Positions 16,751 through 24,048 are shown, counted from the first letter of the stretch. The stretch: 41,961 nucleotides of DNA from Clostridioides difficile (GCF_900243075.1 NZ_OEZH01000167.1:1-41961), one strand, 5' to 3'. Numbers and translations are program-made. Notes: generated by a model not told the origin, from the letters alone.

Positions 16751-17187
16751 ACCTCTTCTATAACTGCATTTTTACCATAACCCATAACATCTTGAAGTAT
16801 TCTATATAAGTTGGTAATTTCACCTGGTAATAATAATTTTCTTGCCAATTCTTTTGGCGTTGGAGCCTTAAATTTATCCATTAGCTCCTTATTTTTAAAT
16901 AAAAGCTTTCCATCTAAATCACAGACACCTTCTATAATTGTAAGCATCTGCATTTCTGGTAAGTCTATATCCGTTTTCATATTTTCATCAATTTTAAGAC
17001 AAGTATTTTGTATCTCCTCATCTTTACTTATTGTTAAAGCTCTACACATTACTTTAAATTCCTGCCCAAATATAGTTGATAATCTCTTAAGTTCAACTAT
17101 AGTACTTGGTCTTTCTAAGTTTTCTGTATCTGCATTTAAAAGTAAATCTACTATGTTTATATTTTTTGATAATCCATTTTCACTCAT
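16741..17187 (-). CDS. Tail assembly chaperone, XkdN-like (zero-frame form)
   Basis: 148 residues from the ATG at 17187, chosen because AAGGAG lies eight bases upstream; an ATG at 17208 would add seven residues without a ribosome site. It shows the XkdN pattern: a short N-terminal strand (NIVDLLLNADTENLERPST), then VELKRLSTIFGQEFKVMCRA and a helical C-terminal half with KELARKLLLPGEITNLYRIL. These proteins coat the tape measure during tube assembly and are not part of the mature tail. The gene lies between tube and tape measure, and ends in the slippery site that gives the longer -1 form. Confidence 0.9.
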   Translation of the reverse strand: MSENGLSKNINIVDLLLNADTENLERPSTIVELKRLSTIFGQEFKVMCRALTISKDEEIQNTCLKIDENMKTDIDLPEMQMLTIIEGVCDLDGKLLFKNKELMDKFKAPTPKELARKLLLPGEITNLYRILQDVMGYGKNAVIEEVKN

Positions 17188-17300
17188 TATTATTTGCTCC
17201 TTTATCAATCAAATTCAATCAACTAACTTTTTTACTTATTAACTATCTGAATTTATTAAGTATATATTTATTAAATATCAGTATAAAACAAAATATAAAA

Positions 17301-17729
17301 CTAAATTATATCAAGAAAATCATACTCAGTAAATGTGAAAGGAGCCTCTATCTCTCCTTTTACGCCAACTTCCCAATCAGCTAAAGTTAAATCATCAAAC
17401 GCTATATTTTTTACTGCTATTCTTTCTGCTCCATAAGAATCTGGGTCATTTAATTTAGATATAGCAACAAATCTAGGTTCAGAACCTCTCTTTATCTTTT
17501 CTCCAATTAATTTGTGCATTCTTGAACTAACATGGTATAGAGTTATTGAACCTTTTCCTTTATATCCCATATACTTCGTATCAGTACCCATTTGACCTGC
17601 TATTATAATATCCTCTTTTGTAAATTCCATCTTTGCTTGAAACTTCTTTACCTCTGCTACTTTGTTTCCATCAAGCCAAAGTTCTCCCCAAGTACCACTC
17701 ATTACATTTCTAGCTTCCATATTTGCCAT
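17301..17729 (-). CDS. Tail tube protein, XkdM-like
   Basis: A 142-residue protein of the DUF2001/XkdM tube family: ARNVMSGTWGELWLDGNKVA at the start, then KFQAKMEFTKEDIIIAGQMG, DTKYMGYKGKGSITLYHVSS, and GEIEAPFTFTEYDFLD at the end. It polymerises as hexameric rings to form the inner tube that is driven through the target envelope. AGGAGG lies upstream. It follows the sheath gene by 13 bases, the usual sheath-tube order. About 110 bases separate it from the chaperone gene; I see no gene there. Confidence 0.94.
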   Translation of the reverse strand: MANMEARNVMSGTWGELWLDGNKVAEVKKFQAKMEFTKEDIIIAGQMGTDTKYMGYKGKGSITLYHVSSRMHKLIGEKIKRGSEPRFVAISKLNDPDSYGAERIAVKNIAFDDLTLADWEVGVKGEIEAPFTFTEYDFLDII

Positions 17730-17742
17730 ATTAATAATCCTC

Positions 17743-18807
17743 CTATATTTCTATTGATAAATCTATATCTTCCATAGCATCAAGTACTTTTATTTTTGCT
17801 TTTAAAAATACTTTAGAACCTGTGTTAGCTTCTTTTATTTCTTGTAATGTCATATAAGATAAATCTACTCCCTTTGATTTTAAATATGATTTTTGTGCTT
17901 CAAAATCTATTTCAACTGTAGAATTAGATTCTATAAGTGCAGATTTTTCTAATTCTTCTAAATAACTTTTTATAGCTACTATCAATAAACATTTGTTATC
18001 ATAACTGTTAGTAACCTTTCCTATATAGTCATCTATTATCACTTTTCTTATGTCACTATGTATAATATCTAAAGTGTCAACTATTTTTATTTTCTGGAAC
18101 ATTTCTCCTTTTTCTACTGTTAATTCAGTTAAAGAATTTACTCCTCTTGCAATTCTTATAGCACCAGCTTCCTTAATAAGTATAAGCTCCCCTTTATTAA
18201 CCCTTGATTCTGCATCAACTTTCGTCATCTTAGGTATATCAACTACATCACTAAGCTTAGTATAAGTCACTGATTGACTTAAAGGTGTTCCTGCTATAAT
18301 ACCAGCCATCCTACTTGTAAACTCATCAACACTATATTTCTTTTCTCCAACTAGTACATCTTCTGTAGTAAAATTAATTATACCTTCATGATTTCCTACA
18401 ACTTTTCCTAATACAGCCTTAACTTTCACTTTATCTACATCTCTAAGTTTAATTATCCAATTTTTTATAGCAGTCTTATCAGCTTCTACTGCTTTAGGCA
18501 TACATAGATAATTAAATTCCTTAGTCTCTAAAAAGTCCAGTGCAGTTTGAATATCTGCCTCTCCTTCTATTACATAAGCTAACAACTTATTTGGAGTATT
18601 AACATTTCCCATCAAAGCTAAATTTATATATTCTTTATTTTCAGCAGATAAATCAGCTGGTATATCCTCTTTTTCATGTACTTCATTAAGACCTAGTGCC
18701 TTAGTATCTTTAAGCACCATTGCAATTATTCCTCTAGCTGAACGTTCTTTAACAGTTGTAGCTAGCTCCTTAAATGATATGTTGATACTTGGTAATCCTA
18801 TAGCCAT
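17743..18807 (-). CDS. Contractile tail sheath protein, XkdK-like
   Basis: A 354-residue member of the phage sheath family: GLPSINISFKELATTVKERS at the N-terminus, VLKDTKALGLNEVHEKEDIP, the middle block FTSRMAGIIAGTPLSQSVTY, and the C-terminal polymerisation domain with RVNKGELILIKEAGAIRIAR and GVNSLTELT. The domain order is typical of the short R-type pyocin/PBSX sheath rather than the larger T4 form. Its presence makes this a contractile (R-type) particle. GGAGAG lies upstream, and the gene directly follows the terminator-like gene. Confidence 0.95.
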   Translation of the reverse strand: MAIGLPSINISFKELATTVKERSARGIIAMVLKDTKALGLNEVHEKEDIPADLSAENKEYINLALMGNVNTPNKLLAYVIEGEADIQTALDFLETKEFNYLCMPKAVEADKTAIKNWIIKLRDVDKVKVKAVLGKVVGNHEGIINFTTEDVLVGEKKYSVDEFTSRMAGIIAGTPLSQSVTYTKLSDVVDIPKMTKVDAESRVNKGELILIKEAGAIRIARGVNSLTELTVEKGEMFQKIKIVDTLDIIHSDIRKVIIDDYIGKVTNSYDNKCLLIVAIKSYLEELEKSALIESNSTVEIDFEAQKSYLKSKGVDLSYMTLQEIKEANTGSKVFLKAKIKVLDAMEDIDLSIEI

Positions 18808-18811
18808 ACTA

Positions 18812-19255
18812 TCACTCTCCTAAATTTAAATTAATTTCTTCCATATTTTCATATACGACTTCTTCTCCATATACACCATCAAGATAGTTTAATGTAATTG
18901 AAAAGTTCAATACATAAATTGACTCCTCTTTTTTTATACTTTGTTCTAATTTTGCTATACTTAATTTTCTGTCTTTTACCTTTATATTTCTGTTGAATAG
19001 CTTATTTAATTCGTCTGAGATTTCATACATTCTAATACTGTTTGATTGTGGTTTTGGTAAGTATTTTATAGAGATAACAATATCTTTGTTATTCGTATTT
19101 AACATTATGGGTGTACAAACAACTGACAGTATACTTACAAAAAAACAAGACCCTTCAGAGCCTTGCACACTTTCATCATCAATAAAAACACTTTCAGTAA
19201 AGTTTTTTTTGAGAATCTCAATAATTGTTTCTAATATTTCTTTGTATTTAAGCAA
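18812..19255 (-). CDS. Tail terminator/completion-like protein (DUF6838 type)
   Basis: 147 residues starting with TTG after GTGGTGAT. The sequence YKEILETIIEILKKNFTE at the start, followed by alternating beta strands (CFFVSILSV, NKDIVISIKYLPKPQSNS, YVLNFSITLNYLD), fits the family found immediately upstream of sheath genes in Clostridium phages. By position and fold it is expected to cap the tail. In a phage the cap meets the head; in a tailocin it closes the free end. It is the first structural gene after a 250-base control region. Confidence 0.75.
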   Translation of the reverse strand: MLKYKEILETIIEILKKNFTESVFIDDESVQGSEGSCFFVSILSVVCTPIMLNTNNKDIVISIKYLPKPQSNSIRMYEISDELNKLFNRNIKVKDRKLSIAKLEQSIKKEESIYVLNFSITLNYLDGVYGEEVVYENMEEINLNLGE

Positions 19256-19352
19256 ATAATCACCACTCTATCGCTAAATATTCTTGCTTAATCTGATAAT
19301 CTTACTATAAATGATATAAGTCATTTTTAAATAGACATCTCATTTATTCATG

Positions 19353-19394
19353 TCAAGTATCTTCTATATTTCTAGGTAATATCATTATTTTCAA
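19353..19394 (-). CDS. Thirteen-codon leader ORF with a very strong ribosome site
   Basis: AAGGAGGTGATAAA stands directly before TTG, opening MKIMILPRNIEDT and a stop. The peptide precedes the structural operon by about 100 bases. It could be a regulatory leader peptide, or the stub of a lost gene whose start signals remain. Nothing in its 13 residues points to a family. Confidence 0.4.
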   Translation of the reverse strand: MKIMILPRNIEDT

Positions 19395-19445
19395 TTTATC
19401 ACCTCCTTCAATATGGATTTCTTTCACAATAACATTATCTCACAT

Positions 19446-19489
19446 ATTTTATAGTCTATTGTTGCAATGGTGTATATAAAGTGTTGTAA
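19446..19489 (-). promoter_or_regulatory. Candidate activator-dependent late promoter of the tail operon
   Basis: On the minus strand two direct repeats, TTACAACA (19489-19482) and TTGCAACA (19467-19460), lie 22 bp apart and are followed six bases later by TATAAAAT (19453-19446). No -35 box sits at the right distance from this -10, which suits an activated promoter. The activator encoded just upstream is the obvious candidate binder. Confidence 0.45.
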
Positions 19490-19503
19490 AATTGTCCTAT
19501 TTT

Positions 19504-19944
19504 TTATAATATCTCACTCAATTTAAATATCATCTTTTTCTTTAAATTGTAGCATGATGTTCTATCTAAGTGCAGTTTCATAGATATATACGTCATATTG
19601 TTTTTTGTCTTACTATTATAAAAAAGATTAAAAAACTCCATTTCCATATCATTTAAACATGTTAGAGCATTTTCTATTTTTTCCTTTTCTATTTCTATAT
19701 CTTCTTTTTCCATTTTTAATTTTCTTAACCTTTCCTCTCTTTTTAACACCTCATTTTCCACAGAGGAATTTATATTATATGTGTTACTAGTCTTTTCTGT
19801 ATATACCATTGCTCCACATCCAGAGTATTCATTCTCACATCTTTTTATGTCCAAGTTAATATTCTTTATCTTTATATCCAAATACTTATAATTATGTAAT
19901 CTTTCATCTGTTTCTTTAAATAATATATCTTTTTTGTTTTCCAT
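19504..19944 (-). CDS. ArpU/RinA- or sigma-like activator of tail genes
   Basis: A 146-residue protein with a central charged coiled coil (about 60-105, LRKLKMEKEDIEIEKEKIEN) and a C-terminal helix-turn-helix (about 110-146, MEMEFFNLFYNSKTKNNMTY then LHLDRTSCYNLKKKMIFKLS). The C-terminal part resembles sigma region 4 and ArpU/RinA late regulators of Gram-positive phages. It is the first gene of the minus-strand locus, between the repressor switch and the structural genes. It is therefore probably the positive regulator that turns on the tail operon. GGAG lies upstream of the ATG. Family placement is by pattern only; DNA targets are not shown. Confidence 0.75.
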   Translation of the reverse strand: MENKKDILFKETDERLHNYKYLDIKIKNINLDIKRCENEYSGCGAMVYTEKTSNTYNINSSVENEVLKREERLRKLKMEKEDIEIEKEKIENALTCLNDMEMEFFNLFYNSKTKNNMTYISMKLHLDRTSCYNLKKKMIFKLSEIL

Positions 19945-20054
19945 AGTATTTCTCCTTTTTTATATGCTTATTATTAGCTTCAAATTTACAGTAATCCCTT
20001 TAATGCACAGTTTTTTACTAATCTCATAATTTTCAAGAACATATTGTTCTATAA

Positions 20055-20165
20055 TTATATAAAAAAAACTTCTTCTATATTTTGTTCTAAAATACTAGAA
20101 ATCTTCTTAGCCGTAAGAAGACCAGGATTTTTTATACCTCCATCATCATTAAGAATATTTTGTTC
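20055..20165 (-). pseudogene. Remnant of a second XRE (Cro-like) regulator, C-terminal half only
   Basis: A 36-residue open frame without a usable start reads IKNPGLLTAKKISSILEQNI then EEVFFI. This is the typical end of a short XRE helix-turn-helix protein (the NPSL..A.KIA..L...IE.IFF pattern). The DNA-binding N-terminal half is absent: the frame is closed by a TAA just upstream, and the preceding 100 bases hold promoter and operators. It lies in the leader of the minus-strand transcript, where a Cro gene would be expected opposite a CI-like repressor. Confidence 0.55.
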
Positions 20166-20177
20166 TTACATATTTAC

Positions 20178-20206
20178 ATTATATAGAATTATTTGTTCTT
20201 TATCAA
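20178..20206 (-). promoter_or_regulatory. Strong minus-strand promoter toward the activator and tail genes
   Basis: TTGATA (20206-20201) and TATAAT (20183-20178) are separated by exactly 17 bases, a near-consensus vegetative promoter. The 15-bp operator at 20185-20199 fills the spacer and another operator begins just downstream of the start site, so bound repressor would exclude RNA polymerase. Confidence 0.75.
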
Positions 20207-20296
20207 TACATTTTAGAAAAAAACATTCTTTTTGTGCTTTATTAGTTTTATTTTTTAGAACAATTTGTTATAATCTATACATAAGGAGGTTTTATA

Positions 20297-20617
20297 ATGT
20301 TTGCCAAAAGATTAAGAGAACTTAGAAAGGAATTTGGATTTACTCAAAGAGAACTCGGTGAAAAAGTAGGAGTTTCCCAAAGAGTCTTAGGGTACTATGA
20401 AACAGAAAACAGATTTCCTGATGAACACATTTTAAATAAGTTAGCTGATGTATTTAATGTATCAGTTGATTATCTTCTTGGAAGAACCTTAGTTAAGGAA
20501 AATATTGATACAGTAGCTGCACATAGAAAAAATCCACATGAAGAATTACCTGAAGAAGCACAAGAACAACTTAATGATTATATAGAATTTTTACTAAATA
20601 AATATAAAAAAAAATAA
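20297..20617 (+). CDS. XRE-family repressor of the tailocin switch (ImmR/Xre-like)
   Basis: 106 residues with a canonical helix-turn-helix (residues 3-58: KRLRELRKEFGFTQRELGEK, VGVSQRVLGYYETENRFPDE, then VFNVSVDYLLGRT) and a short helical tail (LPEEAQEQLNDYIEFLLNKY) as in ImmR and PBSX Xre. AAGGAGG lies upstream of the ATG, and TATAAT at 20269-20274 provides the -10. It is divergent from the tail locus, and an ImmA-like peptidase gene follows in the same direction. It most likely keeps the tailocin silent until the partner peptidase or a damage signal removes it. An operator over its own -10 suggests autorepression. Confidence 0.88.
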   Translation: MFAKRLRELRKEFGFTQRELGEKVGVSQRVLGYYETENRFPDEHILNKLADVFNVSVDYLLGRTLVKENIDTVAAHRKNPHEELPEEAQEQLNDYIEFLLNKYKKK

Positions 20618-20627
20618 ACCATATAAT

Positions 20628-20652
20628 GAGCAGTCTATTTTCCTGCTCTTTT
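20628..20652 (+). terminator. Weak terminator or attenuator between repressor and peptidase genes
   Basis: GAGCAG and CTGCTC form a 6-bp stem with a nine-base loop followed by TTTT. It would reduce, not abolish, read-through into the ImmA-like gene. Confidence 0.5.
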
Positions 20653-20698
20653 AATATAATTTCAAAGCAAACATACATTCTATTTTAGGGGGATTTTT

Positions 20699-21205
20699 AT
20701 GAATAATTTGGATAAGCTTTTTGAATTAGCTTCTCAAGAAGAGATAATAATTCATTATACCACTTATATTGCAGGTGATTTAGAAGGACTATATATAAAT
20801 AAACACGGTATAAAAATCATATCATTACTCAGTAATTTAAAACAAAATACCAGAAAACTTACATCCATCTTAGCTGAAGAACTTGGGCATCATTTTACTA
20901 GTCTTGGATACTACGTATCCTCTTATAATGATTATTATACAAAAATCATTATAGATAAGTGCGAAAATAAGGCCTTAAAATGGGCTTGTGAATTCTTAAT
21001 TACTGAAGAGGATATAGTAAGCATAATTAATTCTGGCATCACTTGCGTTTATGAAATGGCAGATATACTTAATGTAGATATTAATTTCTTTCAAAAAAGA
21101 TTGGAATTCTTATCATTAAAAAAACACTCTTTATCACTTGGAAATAATAAACATCTAATATTAACCAATTTACCATATTTCTACATATTTGATCCAATTT
21201 CATAA
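20699..21205 (+). CDS. ImmA/IrrE-like metallopeptidase domain protein
   Basis: 168 residues, with AGGGGG before the ATG. The protein follows the ImmA/IrrE (M78) pattern: an N-terminal helix, a beta hairpin with LEGLYINKHGIKIISLLSNL, then the metal-site helix TSILAEELGHHFTSLGYY and a second helix region (KALKWACEFLITEEDI) with later helices. The motif reads EELGH where HELGH is expected. The catalytic Glu and second His are kept, but the first zinc His is replaced by Glu. Homologues cleave a neighbouring XRE repressor to induce mobile elements; pairing with the repressor at 20297 fits that role. Activity with the altered motif is unproven. Confidence 0.82.
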   Translation: MNNLDKLFELASQEEIIIHYTTYIAGDLEGLYINKHGIKIISLLSNLKQNTRKLTSILAEELGHHFTSLGYYVSSYNDYYTKIIIDKCENKALKWACEFLITEEDIVSIINSGITCVYEMADILNVDINFFQKRLEFLSLKKHSLSLGNNKHLILTNLPYFYIFDPIS

Positions 21206-21368
21206 TAAAAATGGTAGTAGTTTTAATTGACTTAACAGTAAAATCTATATATTTTTTTTAACAAATTTTGGTTTCTATAAATTCAATATTAATATATAAT
21301 AATGATATCATACTATTTAAAATTCTAAAAACAAATACATGCTTTTGTTAAGAAAGGTTGTTTGATGA

Positions 21369-21785
21369 ATGTATAAAGAAAAGTTGTTTGATAATTATTT
21401 TAAGTTCTTAGCACTATTTTTTTGGCCAATAATGTGGTATAAGTGGATAGTAATTTCAAATGGTACTCTTGAAAATATGTTATTTACCACATATGCAATT
21501 ATTGCAATTGTTTTCATCATTTTATATTCAGCATCTATGATAAAATATAAAGACATTACACAAATAGATTTCTTTTACAGAATAAGTACTCTACTTGCTT
21601 TTATATTTACACTTTTTAGCTTTTTAATATACCCAAAGAGTTTATTTTTCTTGTACTTAAAGATTATTTTTACTGGAGTATACTTTTATTATTCAATAGT
21701 AAAAACCCTTAAATTTAAGCATGACGAAGGTGTAGTGGGTATTATGAGCTCACTTTTATTGATTGTAATAACTTTGTTCTACTAA
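21369..21785 (+). CDS. Multi-pass membrane protein of unknown function
   Basis: 138 residues with four probable membrane segments (about 12-30, 38-57, 72-88 with LLAFIFTLFSFLIYP, and 92-112) plus a hydrophobic C-terminus (GIMSSLLLIVITLFY). No charged catalytic motif is visible and I do not recognise the family. A ribosome site is weak (GAAAGG well upstream of the ATG), and TTG or internal starts are possible. It lies alone between the tailocin immunity-type genes and the foldase gene. Position next to the switch could hint at an immunity role but nothing in the sequence shows it. Confidence 0.6.
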   Translation: MYKEKLFDNYFKFLALFFWPIMWYKWIVISNGTLENMLFTTYAIIAIVFIILYSASMIKYKDITQIDFFYRISTLLAFIFTLFSFLIYPKSLFFLYLKIIFTGVYFYYSIVKTLKFKHDEGVVGIMSSLLLIVITLFY

Positions 21786-21906
21786 ATTTAATTCTATTTG
21801 ACTCAATATGACCTTAAATGTTAGACATCTACATTGTTTTCTGATATTATTTAAGATGGTAGTTTTTATATTAATAATGAAATACACTATGAAGGAGTTA
21901 ACTATT

Positions 21907-22662
21907 ATGGAAAAAAAAGTTTTAGTAACAGTTGGAGAAAAAGAGATAACTAATATTGATATTGAAAATGCATTAAAATCATTAGACCCTTATCAAGCTA
22001 TGCAATTCAAAACTGAAGAAGGAAAAAAACACTTATTAAATGATTTAGTAAATCAAGAATTATTCTTCTTAGATGCTAAAGAAGAAAAATTAGATGAGGA
22101 AGAAATATTTAAGTTAGAAATGAAAAAGATAGAAGAAAATGTATTAAAGCAATTTGCTATAAATAAAGTTTTATCTAGTGTTGATGTGACAGAAGATGAA
22201 AAAGTAAAATTCTTTGAAGCTAACAAAAGCTCTTTCTCTAAACCAGAAAGTGCAACTGCTAAGCATATATTAGTGGATAGTGATGAAAAAGCTAAAGAAA
22301 TACTTGCTCAAATAAAATCAGAAGAAATATCTTTTGAAGACGCAGCTCTTAAACATTCTTCTTGCCCATCTAAAGACATGGGTGGTGATTTAGGAACATT
22401 TGGTAGAGGACAAATGGTTCCTGAATTTGAAGAAGCTGTATTCTCTATGGCTAAAGGTGAAATAAGTGAACCAGTTAAAACTCAATTTGGATACCATATA
22501 ATAAAATTAGAAGACCTTCAAGAAAGCACAGAATCTACATTTGATGAAGTTAAAGCTGAAGTTGAAAAAAGTTTATTATATCAAAAACAAAATGAAGTTT
22601 ATGGCAAGAAAATAAACGCTCTTAATGCTAAATACGGAAACCTTGTAAAATATAACGATTAA
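21907..22662 (+). CDS. Parvulin-type peptidyl-prolyl isomerase without signal peptide
   Basis: 251 residues from the ATG at 21907, chosen because GAAGGAG lies nine bases upstream and the upstream 33 residues of the open frame look non-coding. Residues 1-110 form a SurA/PrsA-like helical chaperone part ([20 protein letters not shown] then [20 protein letters not shown]). Residues about 115-215 are the rotamase domain ([51 protein letters not shown]). PrsA proteins are lipoproteins; this one starts [13 protein letters not shown] and has neither signal nor lipobox, so it is probably cytoplasmic. A clear terminator follows. It has no visible link to the tailocin. Confidence 0.9.
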   Translation: MEKKVLVTVGEKEITNIDIENALKSLDPYQAMQFKTEEGKKHLLNDLVNQELFFLDAKEEKLDEEEIFKLEMKKIEENVLKQFAINKVLSSVDVTEDEKVKFFEANKSSFSKPESATAKHILVDSDEKAKEILAQIKSEEISFEDAALKHSSCPSKDMGGDLGTFGRGQMVPEFEEAVFSMAKGEISEPVKTQFGYHIIKLEDLQESTESTFDEVKAEVEKSLLYQKQNEVYGKKINALNAKYGNLVKYND

Positions 22663-22683
22663 TCATAAAGTAATGTATAAAAA

Positions 22684-22725
22684 AAGCTGTCTTTTCACAA
22701 TATTTCTTGGAAAAGACAGCTTCTT
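22684..22725 (+). terminator. Rho-independent terminator of the foldase gene
   Basis: AAGCTGTCTTTTC pairs perfectly with GAAAAGACAGCTT (22710-22722) around a 13-base loop, followed by a TTCTTAT run. The A-rich left flank lets it work in both directions. Confidence 0.85.
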
Positions 22726-22814
22726 ATATTAAAGTTTAAATATTTAATTTCATATTATTATTCTTTTATTACAAAGAACTCTGGTTAAAAATTTGAAAAG
22801 TTTAAAGAAAATTT

Positions 22815-23243
22815 TTAATTATCGTTAGCTAAATTTTTATATCCACGTATTATCTCATAGCAGTAACCTATTACATCTCTTCTTTTTATTATCCCAATAA
22901 ATGTATCTTGGTCATCTATAACAGGAATAAAATTTTGATTTAAAGATTTTATAACTAAATCTTCAATATCTGCATTGATGGAAACAGGAGAATTATCCAT
23001 TTTTCTATTGATATCTGTCACTGGAACATCTTCCAATCCTTTTAAGTCCAGATTTAAGTCGTTTTTTAATGTCCATAAAAAATCACCTTCTGTTATAGTT
23101 CCAATATATTTACCATCCTTACTTATTATTGGAATTGCAGAGTATTTGTGATATTCCATTTTTTCTAGTGCTTGCCTTATAGTGTAGTCTTCATATATAT
23201 ATGCTACTTCACTTTTTGGTGTTAGAAAGAATAATATGTTCAT
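22815..23243 (-). CDS. CBS-domain pair protein
   Basis: 142 residues from the ATG at 23243, which has GGTGG upstream and starts the conserved part (MNILFFLTPKSEVAYIYEDY); the upstream ATG at 23285 lacks such a site. Two CBS modules fill the protein: residues about 12-65 (TIRQALEKMEYHKYSAIPII, DGKYIGTITEGDFLW) and about 75-130 (VSINADIEDLVIKSLNQNFI, FIGIIKRRDVIGYC). Stand-alone CBS pairs bind adenine nucleotides and act as energy or cyclic-nucleotide sensors on partner proteins. No partner is encoded beside it. It converges with the foldase gene. Confidence 0.88.
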   Translation of the reverse strand: MNILFFLTPKSEVAYIYEDYTIRQALEKMEYHKYSAIPIISKDGKYIGTITEGDFLWTLKNDLNLDLKGLEDVPVTDINRKMDNSPVSINADIEDLVIKSLNQNFIPVIDDQDTFIGIIKRRDVIGYCYEIIRGYKNLANDN

Positions 23244-23595
23244 TACACTAACCACCGTTACTGAAAACTTATAAATATTATTCAATACTTATAATGTTAC
23301 TTTTTTGCAGTAACTTTCTCCTTTCTTATTTTCTAAGTATTCTTAAATACTATACGCTGTAACAAGCGCTTTTCTTTTGGTCATTTTAATATCATTATGC
23401 TTTATTAATATTCTTATATGGTCTATCAGTATCACTTATTCTCTTTTTAGAAAAATCAACTAAAAATTAATTGACTTAAACTTAGCTATAATAATTTTAC
23501 TCTACACTATTAATTTTAACATATTTATCTTATTATTAATGATTTTATTTTAATAAATTTAATTTATTTTGCTATTAATTTTATTTACAAAAAAT
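23244..23595. other. AT-rich intergenic region
   Basis: No gene is evident. It holds the upstream region of the CBS gene on the minus strand, including an AAAGGAG box without a convincing start, and a small GC-richer inverted repeat (AGCGCTTGTTACAGCG, minus strand, around 23355-23370). Confidence 0.4.
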
Positions 23596-23622
23596 GAAAA
23601 AACCGCTAAACGATTAGCGGTT
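23596..23622 (-). terminator. Terminator of the cold-shock gene
   Basis: On the minus strand AACCGCTAA and TTAGCGGTT flank a four-base loop and are followed by TTTTTTCATTTTTTG, a strong terminator 40 bases after the stop codon of the cold-shock gene. Confidence 0.9.
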
Positions 23623-23665
23623 TATCTCTCATATTACTAGAACACTAATATATATGAATTTTTAA

Positions 23666-23866
23666 TTATAATCTAACTACGTTAGCAGCTTGAGGACCTT
23701 TAGCTCCATCTACTACTTCAAATTCAACACTTTGTCCTTCTTCTAATGTTTTGTATCCATCTCCAGTTATAGCTGAGAAATGTACGAAAACATCTCCTTC
23801 ACCTTCTACAGATATGAATCCAAATCCTTTTTCATTGTTAAACCATTTAACTACACCAGTTTTCAT
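23666..23866 (-). CDS. Cold-shock protein (CspA family)
   Basis: 66 residues, the standard length. It has the single OB-fold cold-shock domain: [20 protein letters not shown], with RNP1 KGFGFI and RNP2 DVFVHF, then a C-terminal strand [10 protein letters not shown]. It binds single-stranded RNA and prevents secondary structure, in the cytoplasm. AGGAGG precedes the ATG. The long untranslated stretch before it (to about 24040) and codon choice rich in abundant codons fit high expression. It is monocistronic with its own terminator. Confidence 0.97.
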   Translation of the reverse strand: MKTGVVKWFNNEKGFGFISVEGEGDVFVHFSAITGDGYKTLEEGQSVEFEVVDGAKGPQAANVVRL

Positions 23867-24048
23867 TAATAAATCCTCCTAAAAAAACACAATTATTTAG
23901 CTACTCTTTTCTGTAACCTTAGTACTACTCTATCATATATAGCTATGTTTGTCAATTATTATTATTTTTATACATTAATAATCAATTTTTTTACTTTATA
24001 ATTTTAAATCACTATTATCTTTTATACTTTATTTTTCTTTATATTTTT

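Larger units (their letters stand above)
20036..20271. promoter_or_regulatory. Array of five 15-bp repressor-operator candidates
   Basis: The best copy, AGAACATATTGTTCT at 20036-20050, is a perfect inverted repeat. Related copies are TCTATATTTTGTTCT (20074-20088, right half only), AGAATATTTTGTTCT (20152-20166), AGAATTATTTGTTCT (20185-20199) and AGAACAATTTGTTAT (20257-20271). The fourth fills the spacer of the minus-strand promoter and the fifth overlaps the -10 of the repressor gene. Binding by the XRE repressor at 20297 is inferred. Confidence 0.7.

Noticed and set aside
20036-20050. LexA/SOS box in front of the tailocin regulator
   Set aside because: The site has GAAC-N5-GTTC spacing, whereas the Firmicutes LexA box needs GAAC-N4-GTTC, and related copies follow the XRE-repressor layout. 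Direct SOS control is therefore not supported.
2137-20617. Complete prophage
   Set aside because: No integrase, terminase, portal, capsid, head-tail joining or replication gene is present, and no attachment-site repeat was seen.
21808-21906. N-terminal extension of the foldase as a signal peptide
   Set aside because: The hydrophobic stretch ([20 protein letters not shown]) looks like a membrane segment, but the only good ribosome site is in front of the ATG at 21907, and the upstream ATG has none.
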